Positions 23,024-30,231 of a stretch of 31,162 nt of DNA are shown in pieces. Numbering within the stretch: position 1 is the first letter of the stretch; every line of letters starts with the position of its first letter. The position numbers and the translations under genes are program-made. This stretch comes from an uncultured Candidatus Saccharibacteria bacterium. Lineage in GTDB: Bacteria > Patescibacteria > Saccharimonadia > Saccharimonadales > UBA6022. The notes beneath the pieces were generated by a model. The model was not told the DNA's origin, ran no database searches, and saw only the letters and a program-made list of their open reading frames with translations. Where the stretch lies: the NCBI GenBank assembly GCA_946479115.1, contig CAMLED010000002.1:1-31162 (forward strand), in the 5' to 3' direction.

Positions 23024-23436
23024 TTTTTTTCCGGGCTAATATTTACCATCCAATTGATACCGAATTTGTCGGTGAAATACCCGTGCATATCACCCCAAGA
23101 CTCTTGGTTGAGTGGTTGTTTGACATTGCCGTCTGCTGATAATTTATCGAATGCTAATGAAAGGCGTTCTTGATCGTCGCCAGATAATGCAATGGCGATG
23201 TTGTCACCGATTGTAACGGGATAATCAGGGTGGCCATCAGATCCCATAATGAGCAGACCATCAGACATCAGTGCGCCGTGCATGATTGAATCATCAGGGG
23301 CTGCTTCGCCAAGGGAACCGTCTGATTGCGCTGACAAGAGAACTAATTCTCCACCAAGTGCTGCGTGGTAGAATTCTAATGCTTCGCGGGCACGGCCTTG
23401 AAAATTAACATATGGATTAGCTGCGATGTTGCTCAT
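23020..23436 (-). CDS. VOC/PhnB-like glyoxalase-superfamily protein
   Basis: 138 aa. The opening NPYVNFQGRAREALEFYHAALGGEL and the end WGDMHGYFTDKFGINWMVN are those of PhnB-like (3-demethylubiquinone methyltransferase-like) VOC proteins. They form the paired beta-alpha-beta-beta-beta fold, and the family also has the IMHGAL and GLLIMGSDG stretches seen here. Activity is unknown; members include resistance and lyase enzymes. The ATG follows CGGAGC with a 7-nt gap. It ends tail-to-tail with the NAD(P)-binding gene, sharing the bases TTAA. Confidence 0.9.
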   Translation of the reverse strand: MSNIAANPYVNFQGRAREALEFYHAALGGELVLLSAQSDGSLGEAAPDDSIMHGALMSDGLLIMGSDGHPDYPVTIGDNIAIALSGDDQERLSLAFDKLSADGNVKQPLNQESWGDMHGYFTDKFGINWMVNISPEKN

Positions 23437-23565
23437 GTGATGCTCCGATCTATTTATGCGTTGCCTTTATTGTGCGCCTGCCTGTGTGATTGGGCAAGTT
23501 GCGGAATCTTTTCTGGTCAAGATTATCTTTGTATGGTTGAGGCTCGATTTATAACGACTAGTATT

Positions 23566-25299
23566 TTACCAACCGCCGCCACCCCCTCCGCCGCCACCGC
23601 CGCCCGAGGATCCACCCGAGAAACCACTACCACCAGTACTCGACGGTGCTGCGAATGTCGAATATGTAAGGGTCGTAGAAAAGCTATTTAACGATGAGCC
23701 TAGCAGTGCTGCATTAAAGACGCCGTTGTTTGTGCTGTACCAACTGGGTTGATAATCTGCGGCTATGGTGGCAAATTGCTTTGACCATTCTTTTTCAATA
23801 CCAAAGAGCATGGCTAGTGGAAGAAGTTTTTCGTATAGTTTGACGACTTGAGTCCCGTCGTTGGTGTTAATGCGCTCGGCACCTGAGACGCTTTGGAGTG
23901 TTTTGATACGGTCGGTTTCGGCAACTTGCATGTAGAGTTTATTACCAAGTAGATGATCACGTAGTGCGGTTCCGGTCATGGTGCGGGCTGGCATTTTGCT
24001 AACAAATATAAGGGCAATAATGCCAGCGATAAATGAGAAGAAACCAGCGATAAAGAATGACACGATAGTAAATATAAGTCCCCACTTTTTAAGTTTTGCT
24101 GTTTCGGCCGCATTATCAATGAAGAAGTTTTGCGCAACCATATCTTTGTAGGCAGATTCTTTTATCTTTGTCATTTGCTGGCTGGCGCTTGAGCGATATT
24201 TTTTGGTAGAGGCCGTTGTGCCGACGGCAAGTGAACTAAATAGTAGCTGTAATGTAGCTTTTTCGTCTTTCGTAAGGTCATCGACGGGTTTGATAATTGT
24301 TAGTTCAAATGCGCCTTTATCTTTGTCTGTAAGTGTGAGGTAACCGCGGATTGCGAGATCGATGTAGGTTGCGCTAATGGCAGTTGGGGTAACTGTTTCA
24401 TGTAAGGCAATACTGTTCTCGAGTATAGAGTGATTGGCGGGTTTACTGTATTCGGGGACAATTGTTCCCCTCCCTTTTACATCCGTACCGTATTTTTTCC
24501 ACGTTCGGTATGCATAGCGCAGCAACCAAATTGGTGCAATGATTTGGGTTGCGATAACAAAAAGAAGCGCTATCGCTCCGACAATATATACCCATAGTGG
24601 TATTGGTGGCGCAACGTAAGCTGCAAATGTATCGGCTTTAAAGCCAATGGCAATGGAGAGGTTTTCAGCTGCCTGGAGTGGAGCTGTTGTGGTGACGGTG
24701 ATAGTGTCATTAAGGACGTTAATCTCACAATTTTTTTCTGTAGAACCTTGTGTACCCGTAAAGCAAACAGTGCGTTGATCGAAGGCATTTGCAATCGAAG
24801 GATCGAGATGAATGCGAGCACTGACAACGCTAAATGGCTGTTGCCACTGTGTTCCGTTGATATTCCAGAAGAATTCTTGACTGCCGTTCTGTGTGATGGT
24901 GACATCGCGCATCGTGTAGTTGATTACGTAGGCCTGGGTGCCGTGAACATATTGATCTGCATTACCAATTCTGATAACAGTATTGTCGTTCGAATTGTAC
25001 GTCCTGTAAGATAGCGGCGTCTTGCCGAGATCGGTTACGGATGTAATAGAAAGATCGATCGAGTGCCCGTCGTATTTGGCTGGTATTGCACGTTCGATGC
25101 CGTGATTTTGATCGATGTTAGGAAATTCTGCAACCAGTGTCTCGGTAACTGATACTTTCGATCGTCCTTCATTGTCTTTGCTGAGATAGTAGTCTGCATC
25201 AAATGACGTGAAGGTAAAGTCATTTGTGTCCGCGAATGCTGGCATCGGAATGGTCGCAAATGTAATAACAGCTAGGAAGATAAGGAGTAGACGTTTCAT
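23566..25299 (-). CDS. DUF2207 membrane protein with polyglycine tail
   Basis: 577 aa. Signal peptide (1-23, ending AFAD), a beta-rich extracytoplasmic DUF2207 domain (about 25-225: TETLVAEFPNIDQNHGIERAIP, then FFWNINGTQW), a membrane segment (about 233-258), a cytoplasmic region with a winged-helix-like part (PTAISATYIDLAIRGYLTL, about 310-330), two further hydrophobic segments (about 410-440), and a C-terminal tail GGSSG followed by eleven Gly and Trp. All of these are typical of DUF2207, including the Gly-rich end. The function is not established. TATAAT ends 6 nt before the ATG; no ribosome site, so a leaderless start is predicted. Confidence 0.9.
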   Translation of the reverse strand: MKRLLLIFLAVITFATIPMPAFADTNDFTFTSFDADYYLSKDNEGRSKVSVTETLVAEFPNIDQNHGIERAIPAKYDGHSIDLSITSVTDLGKTPLSYRTYNSNDNTVIRIGNADQYVHGTQAYVINYTMRDVTITQNGSQEFFWNINGTQWQQPFSVVSARIHLDPSIANAFDQRTVCFTGTQGSTEKNCEINVLNDTITVTTTAPLQAAENLSIAIGFKADTFAAYVAPPIPLWVYIVGAIALLFVIATQIIAPIWLLRYAYRTWKKYGTDVKGRGTIVPEYSKPANHSILENSIALHETVTPTAISATYIDLAIRGYLTLTDKDKGAFELTIIKPVDDLTKDEKATLQLLFSSLAVGTTASTKKYRSSASQQMTKIKESAYKDMVAQNFFIDNAAETAKLKKWGLIFTIVSFFIAGFFSFIAGIIALIFVSKMPARTMTGTALRDHLLGNKLYMQVAETDRIKTLQSVSGAERINTNDGTQVVKLYEKLLPLAMLFGIEKEWSKQFATIAADYQPSWYSTNNGVFNAALLGSSLNSFSTTLTYSTFAAPSSTGGSGFSGGSSGGGGGGGGGGGW

Positions 25300-25311
25300 A
25301 GGTTTATTATA
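25300..25311 (-). promoter_or_regulatory. -10 box of the DUF2207 gene, leaderless
   Basis: On the minus strand TATAAT (25306-25311) is separated from the ATG by the six bases AAACCT. No good -35 is visible. Transcription should start at or next to the A of ATG. Confidence 0.6.
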
Positions 25312-25372
25312 GCGGGTTTTTGGTCTATATAGGTCTAGGTTTCACTCGTCTGTCCGTTACTAGACATCAAGC

Positions 25373-25410
25373 AAATAAAATACCCATCGGCGAGGATGGG
25401 TATTTTATTT
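25373..25410. terminator. strong bidirectional terminator after the tRNA gene
   Basis: AAATAAAATACCCATC (25373-25388) pairs perfectly with GATGGGTATTTTATTT (25395-25410), 16 bp with loop GGCGAG. T- and A-rich outer pairs make it work on both strands. On the minus strand it begins at the final A of the tRNA. Confidence 0.92.
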
Positions 25411-25484
25411 GGTGATCTTACCGGGAATCGAACCCGGATTGTCAGGATGAGAACCTGATGTCCTAACCGTTAGACGATAAGACC
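25410..25484 (-). tRNA. tRNA-Glu (anticodon CUC)
   Basis: 75 nt with the CCA encoded. The acceptor stem is GGTCTTA/TAAGATC with one G-T pair, discriminator A. The D arm is GTC...GAC with a GG in the loop, the anticodon stem TCAGG/CCTGA has loop TTCTCAT, so anticodon CTC (reads GAG), and the T arm is CCGGG/CCCGG with loop TTCGATT. The variable loop is short (CAAT). It lies about 4.7 kb from the end of the gene for the enzyme that charges it. A UUC isoacceptor must exist elsewhere to read GAA well. Confidence 0.95.
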
Positions 25485-25656
25485 AAATTCTGAGTGAAAT
25501 GGACTGAAAATGTGTTTACATATTTTCAAACATTTCCGAAGAATTTGTGGCTTATGTCGAAGACACAAGACCAAATGATTCATTCACGAATCATTCCAAA
25601 TCCTAAATAACTGTATCAAAATCCCCCGCCCCTGTCCAGCGGTCACAAACTGACGA
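25485..25656 (-). other. 172-nt region between response regulator and tRNA
   Basis: It contains the hairpin AATGATTC/GAATCATT (25574-25581 with 25588-25595), a possible terminator of the regulator operon, and AT-rich DNA before the tRNA with TTGATA- and TTGAAA-like boxes but no clear paired -10. The 10-mer ATTTGGTCTT at the tRNA 5' end recurs here at 25567-25576. No gene seen. Confidence 0.5.
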
Positions 25657-26031
25657 CTAGCTAATCTTCTCGATAATAGAAAGTAATTTACGTGGCGTAA
25701 TGTCAGCCTTGATAAGATACGCGTCAACATTGGCTTGCATCGCCAGGCGTGACTCTTCGTCTTGGTCGAAATTGGTCATGACGATAACCTTACTGTTTGG
25801 TATTAGGTCTTGGCCATTACCACGAAGCGTCTGCAGGATTTCGCTACCACGTCGTTCTGGCAGCATGACGTCTAGCAGAATGAGGTCGTATTGCTTGTTA
25901 CGTGCAGCGACGAGGCCATCATTGCCATCAACCATCCAATCAACTTGGTAACCGGCCTTGTGCAGGCTACGGACGTACATTTCTCCGATAAAGCGGTCGT
26001 CTTCGATACATAGAATTGTTTTGATTGCCAT
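25657..26031 (-). CDS. single-domain response regulator
   Basis: 124 aa, only a receiver domain. Acidic pocket E10, D11, D12; phospho-acceptor D54 (LLDVMLP); T86 (VMTN) and K108 (LIKAD) complete the active site. With no output domain it must act by protein contact, as in CheY- or Spo0F-like proteins. Its ATG follows AGAGGAT, 3 nt after the stop of the histidine kinase gene, so the kinase is the obvious phosphate donor. Confidence 0.93.
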   Translation of the reverse strand: MAIKTILCIEDDRFIGEMYVRSLHKAGYQVDWMVDGNDGLVAARNKQYDLILLDVMLPERRGSEILQTLRGNGQDLIPNSKVIVMTNFDQDEESRLAMQANVDAYLIKADITPRKLLSIIEKIS

Positions 26032-26034
26032 AAG

Positions 26035-27591
26035 TTATCCTCTAAACATCGCGTGGTTTTTAATCCAGCTGCCATCGCCGCGGTCGATGAGGCTTTCATT
26101 GCTATTATTACCTGCCTGCAGCTTATCAGCAACAGTGCTGTAAATCGGGAGACTGAATGTAAAGGTTGAACCTTCGCCTTCGGCACTACGGACGCCAATC
26201 TTGCCGCCATGAGATTCAACGATTGCTTTGCTGATATATAGGCCAATGCCGGTACCTGATACTGTTTCGCGTGAGCGATGTGAGCGGTAGAATTTGTGGA
26301 ACAAGTTACTAACAACGTTACCGGGCATACCAATACCATGGTCTTCGACAGAGCAACTCACAAAGTCGCCTTCTACCTTGGCGGTGACATTAACGGCTCC
26401 GCCTTCATTGCTATATTTCAATGCGTTATCGATCAGGTTACCAAGGACTTCACTGACGCTGGCGTTATCGGCTGCGATTGTTGGGAGATCTTCGGGAAGA
26501 TGGACTGATAGGATACGGCCCTGTGAACTGGCACGAAGCTCCATGTCGTCTTTGATCGAGTCATAAATATTAGCGAGTGAATCTTCGGCCAAGTGAACCT
26601 TAAGATGGCGGCGGTCGTAACGAGAAGCATTAAGGATGTTATTAATATACCCGCTTAGACGGTTGGCCGAGACAACCAGACGTTTGAGGAGTTCCTTTTG
26701 ATCGTCGTCCATTTGTCCACTGACTTCATCGCTAAAGACGTCGAGGTATCCGCGGATAACGGTGATTGGGCCACGAAGTTCGTGGGCGGCAAATGCGATG
26801 AAATCAAGATCATCATCATCCGGTTGGTAATCGTCAGTACGATCAAACAAGCTGACAACAACTTCGGCACTACTGCCCTTTTGGTAAGATGCGGTAATAT
26901 CGTAAATCTTACGGCCTTCTTCGCCCGCAACTTTGTTTGGAATGCGTTTCCAGGTGTGTTCGCTATGAACAGCGTGCTGCTCACAATCTTTCATCCAAGC
27001 CTCTAGGTCGAATTCATCATCGAAGATAAGGTCGAGAGCTACTTTGCCAGCTGGATCGGTGTGAACTGGTGCAATCGGGTTGGCATAAACAATCTGACGA
27101 TATGCATCCATGACGACAAAACCGACAGCCGTATTATCAAGTGCCGTACCTAGTGCCTGAACAGGTGCTTGACCTTCGGCTTCTGGTTTTTTCTCGGCAC
27201 TGTCACCAACTGCTAACTTATAGACAAGCTGCAGAAGTGGTTTAAAGCCATCACGTTCAAAGTGCCGGGCATTTGGGTTTGGTGGAGTTACGACGGTTGG
27301 CTCGCCTGAGACGTGTGTCAGTGCACTCGTGAGGTCTTTTAGTGGAAGAGAAAGTTGAACAAATAGTACGACATTAACACCGATGGTGGTTGCCAAAATA
27401 GCGATCATGATAATCCAGAATGCAACTGAGTCGGTTGAAGCGACATCGGTCGCAATTAGTGCGCTACCAATAACAATCGTGACGGCAATCTGCATAAGGA
27501 TAGTAAGCCATAGTGAACGCTTTTGAAAACGTGGCCAGTAATCACGAACCATTGTTGGTCGTGGGGTCTGAGACGGTTTGATTATTGCCAT
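26035..27591 (-). CDS. sensor histidine kinase
   Basis: 518 aa. Two membrane helices (about 28-49 and 56-80) with only a few residues between them, so there is no external sensor domain; a PAS-like domain follows (about 145-255, VGFVVMDAYRQIVYANP). HisKA has the phospho-acceptor H270 (AAHELRGPITVIRG). The ATPase domain shows the N box NLIDNALKYS (385-394), G1 DHGIGMP (417-423) and G2 GTGIGLYISKAI (446-457). It is complete and should be active. The start overlaps the end of the DUF3048 gene by 10 nt, with GGAGGGAG as ribosome site, and the regulator follows by 3 nt. Confidence 0.95.
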   Translation of the reverse strand: MAIIKPSQTPRPTMVRDYWPRFQKRSLWLTILMQIAVTIVIGSALIATDVASTDSVAFWIIMIAILATTIGVNVVLFVQLSLPLKDLTSALTHVSGEPTVVTPPNPNARHFERDGFKPLLQLVYKLAVGDSAEKKPEAEGQAPVQALGTALDNTAVGFVVMDAYRQIVYANPIAPVHTDPAGKVALDLIFDDEFDLEAWMKDCEQHAVHSEHTWKRIPNKVAGEEGRKIYDITASYQKGSSAEVVVSLFDRTDDYQPDDDDLDFIAFAAHELRGPITVIRGYLDVFSDEVSGQMDDDQKELLKRLVVSANRLSGYINNILNASRYDRRHLKVHLAEDSLANIYDSIKDDMELRASSQGRILSVHLPEDLPTIAADNASVSEVLGNLIDNALKYSNEGGAVNVTAKVEGDFVSCSVEDHGIGMPGNVVSNLFHKFYRSHRSRETVSGTGIGLYISKAIVESHGGKIGVRSAEGEGSTFTFSLPIYSTVADKLQAGNNSNESLIDRGDGSWIKNHAMFRG

Positions 27592-28679
27592 GAAACACTC
27601 CCTCCGCTGGTTGGGATAGCGGTTATCCAGGTTTGGCCACGAATGAGCGGTACATCTGCACCACTGGTATCAGTAAATTTAATTTGGCTGGCACGATCAG
27701 CTTTGCTCCAGGTGACAGTTTGCGCAACGCCATTTTGGAAAATAACTGCTTCACCGCTGCCTGTCGTCGAGATACTTTCACGGTAACCGTCTTCCATGAT
27801 TTTGGTCATATTTACTTTCATGACAACAACTGACGATGGAGCAATCTGACCATCCTCGCGGTCGAGGTGAGCAGCACCAGCTTGTGAACGCAAGTAAGTG
27901 TTACTGGCGGCGTCATAGACGTATGAACTGTTATACAGCGGTCCGCTAATCACAACAGACACGCTAGTGGCGTTTGGTGAGGTGCTGGCCTTGCCGTCGG
28001 CACGAGTGAAGCCGGTGAATGTTGATTCAGTATAGCCCTTGGCGGCATTTAATGCGTCGAGTCGTTCAAAACTGGTGTAGACATTATGCGGAGCGTAGCG
28101 GTCGGCGGCGCGCCAGTAGCTCCCGCTATTAAAGAATTGGTCGATGTCACGATAGTTACCGTTACGGACTTCGGCAAGTGCAGCAGCACTTCCTCCGACA
28201 TGGGCAACGCTGGCGTTAAAAGGTGCAAGCCAGTCAACATAGTAAAGACGCACGCTACGAACCGGTCCGATGAGTTGTGGCTTGTCCTGCTGGTGAAGGG
28301 TTAAAAATCGCGTAATACCACCTTCGGCGATAGCCTCAAATACCACCCCCGCCTGTTTGACGCCAGATTGCGGACGCGCGTCAGGACTGTTTTCAATCAT
28401 GATAGCTGTTACGGCTTGTTTAGTGGCGGCTTCGTTGTCAACCAAACTGCCCGTTAGGGGCGAATAATATTTAACCGCTTCGGCTGGTTTCTGACTCACT
28501 TTGGCGGTTGGTGTCTTGGTGACGGGATTTTTTGGCTTTTGAAGCAAAATAGCAGCGGTGACTCCCCCGCCGATAAGAATAACTACAGCGCAACCGATAA
28601 TAATCGAGAGGCGCTTATGACCCGCGATCCATGTTTTACAGCGTGCTAAAATAGAAGGTTTTTTGGTTTCTGGCATCAT
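27582..28679 (-). CDS. DUF3048 (YerB-like) membrane-anchored protein
   Basis: 365 aa. A cytoplasmic N-terminus (1-22) is followed by one membrane helix (about 23-47) and a Pro/Lys/Thr linker. The outer part begins YYSPLTG and contains AIMIENSPDARPQSGVKQAGVVFEAIAEGGITRF, then GPVRSVRLYYVDWL, the characteristic DUF3048 sequence, and a C-terminal domain ending IPTSGGSVSW. Family function is unknown; YerB in Bacillus is a lipoprotein, whereas here there is a membrane helix instead. First gene of a kinase-regulator operon, so it may act as extracytoplasmic sensor partner (inference). The ATG is 10 nt after the -10. Confidence 0.9.
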   Translation of the reverse strand: MMPETKKPSILARCKTWIAGHKRLSIIIGCAVVILIGGGVTAAILLQKPKNPVTKTPTAKVSQKPAEAVKYYSPLTGSLVDNEAATKQAVTAIMIENSPDARPQSGVKQAGVVFEAIAEGGITRFLTLHQQDKPQLIGPVRSVRLYYVDWLAPFNASVAHVGGSAAALAEVRNGNYRDIDQFFNSGSYWRAADRYAPHNVYTSFERLDALNAAKGYTESTFTGFTRADGKASTSPNATSVSVVISGPLYNSSYVYDAASNTYLRSQAGAAHLDREDGQIAPSSVVVMKVNMTKIMEDGYRESISTTGSGEAVIFQNGVAQTVTWSKADRASQIKFTDTSGADVPLIRGQTWITAIPTSGGSVSWQ

Positions 28680-28689
28680 ACTTATGGTT

Positions 28690-28717
28690 ATTATAGCAGA
28701 TCAGTGAACCAGGTCGA
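28690..28717 (-). promoter_or_regulatory. promoter of the DUF3048-kinase-regulator operon
   Basis: On the minus strand TCGACC (28712-28717), 16 nt, TATAAT (28690-28695), with TGC before the -10 (extended -10). The leader is only a few nucleotides and carries no Shine-Dalgarno. Confidence 0.7.
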
Positions 28718-28742
28718 GGTGTTTGACTATGTGAAAATGAGG

Positions 28743-30188
28743 TTAGGCTGAAGCGCTGGCAATGGCGCGTTCAAGACGAGCTAAAACAGTTTGCTTACCA
28801 AGGGTCGCGAGCGTGTCGTTAAGTGCGGGGCTAAATGGTGCCCAGCTGACGGCTAGACGAATCATACTGAACAAAACACCAGGTTTTTCGCCGGTCGTCG
28901 CGAGTAGTCCATTCAAGGTTTCCTGGATGCCATCAGCGTCGAAGGCGCTGGCTTGCAAGGCATCTGCGGCAATATGTAATAGCTGCGCGAGATCGTCACG
29001 TGTATGGTTCTTAAGAGGTTTCATGGCATCGGCCATTGCCCAATCTGGGGTTGGCTCTTCGAAGAAATAGCTAGTAAGGATTGGTAGGTCGGCCAATGTC
29101 TTAAGACGATCTTGGACGAGTGTTAACAGCGTTCGTTTGTAATCTTCGGTTGCTGAGGCGGCGTTAGCAGGCCAAAAATTTGTGACACGGTCACTTAGGT
29201 CGTCGAGACTAAGTCGACGAATCCATTGTCCGTTCAGCCAGAGGAGGCGTTGTTCGTCAAAACGAGCACCACTGCGCTGGACGCGGTCCAGGGTAAATTT
29301 CTCGATGAGTTCGTCGCGGCTAAAGATTTCCTGCTCGGTGCCATCATTCCAGCCCATGCTGGCGATGAAGTTAACGAGCGCTTCTGGAGTGTAACCGTCT
29401 TTTAAGTAGTCTAGGACATCTTTGGCACCGTCACGCTTGCCTAGTTTTTTGTTGCCTGATTCGGCCATGATATGTGGCATGGTGGCAAAAATTGGTCGCT
29501 CGAGCCCTAGTGCATCATATAAGTTTAGGTAATTTGGCTGGCTAGAGATGAATTCTTGGCCACGAATAATATGCGTAATGTGCATTTCAGCATCATCAAC
29601 AATGTGGGCAAAGTTATATGTTGGGAAACCGTCAGATTTAATCAGAATAAAGTCATCGATGACTTCAGGACCGGTGTGAAGTTCGCCCATAACTGCATCA
29701 TGCCATGTGTATTCTTGAGGTTCGGATTTAAAACGTAGAGGTGTTGTTCCGTCCCAAGCTGGTGGATTTTCAGGGCGGTGATGTCGGTAGAGGAAAGCCT
29801 TCTTTTCAGCCTTGGCGCTGTCGCGAAACGCCTGAATTTCTTCGGCGGTGTATGGATCGGCATAGGCACGACCACTATCAATCAGTTTTTGCGCCCATTG
29901 CTTGTAGATAGCGAGACGGTCGCTTTGACGGTACGGACCATAAGGACCGTCTACGTCTGGGCCTTCGTCGTAATCCATACCTAGCGCACGCAGGCTGGTC
30001 ATGAGGTGCTCGGCTGAACCCTCTACTTCCCTTTTTTGGTCGGTATCTTCAAGACGAAGAATAAATTGACCACCTGACTGGCGAGCGAGTAGCCATGCAA
30101 ATAATGCCGTCCTGACGCCGCCAACGTGTAAAAAGCCAGTTGGACTTGGAGCAAAACGGGTACGAACAGTAGATGGAGTAGTCGACAT
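28743..30188 (-). CDS. gltX: glutamyl-tRNA synthetase
   Basis: 481 aa, full length. Class I signature 1 is FAPSPTGFLHVGG (12-24; HVGG is the HIGH motif), and signature 2 is KKLGKRDGA (KMSKR counterpart). LRLEDTDQKR, the glutamate and AMP site, and the anticodon-binding C-terminal helices are present. It attaches glutamate to tRNA-Glu in the cytoplasm. Whether it also mischarges tRNA-Gln (non-discriminating type, usual in bacteria lacking GlnRS) cannot be decided here; presence of GatCAB elsewhere would say. TATACT lies 10 nt before the ATG and there is no ribosome site, so the leader is at most a few bases. Confidence 0.97.
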   Translation of the reverse strand: MSTTPSTVRTRFAPSPTGFLHVGGVRTALFAWLLARQSGGQFILRLEDTDQKREVEGSAEHLMTSLRALGMDYDEGPDVDGPYGPYRQSDRLAIYKQWAQKLIDSGRAYADPYTAEEIQAFRDSAKAEKKAFLYRHHRPENPPAWDGTTPLRFKSEPQEYTWHDAVMGELHTGPEVIDDFILIKSDGFPTYNFAHIVDDAEMHITHIIRGQEFISSQPNYLNLYDALGLERPIFATMPHIMAESGNKKLGKRDGAKDVLDYLKDGYTPEALVNFIASMGWNDGTEQEIFSRDELIEKFTLDRVQRSGARFDEQRLLWLNGQWIRRLSLDDLSDRVTNFWPANAASATEDYKRTLLTLVQDRLKTLADLPILTSYFFEEPTPDWAMADAMKPLKNHTRDDLAQLLHIAADALQASAFDADGIQETLNGLLATTGEKPGVLFSMIRLAVSWAPFSPALNDTLATLGKQTVLARLERAIASASA

Positions 30189-30198
30189 AGTACGACTT

Positions 30199-30204
30199 AG
30201 TATA
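30199..30204 (-). promoter_or_regulatory. -10 box of gltX
   Basis: TATACT on the minus strand, 10 nt before the gltX ATG. The -35 is weak. Confidence 0.45.
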
Positions 30205-30231
30205 ACAGATAGACGAGCGAAGCTCTAGGGG

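Noticed and set aside
23566..23640. Run of eleven glycines as a sequencing or frameshift artefact
   Set aside because: Glycine-rich tails ending in an aromatic residue are normal for DUF2207 proteins, and the codons are mixed.
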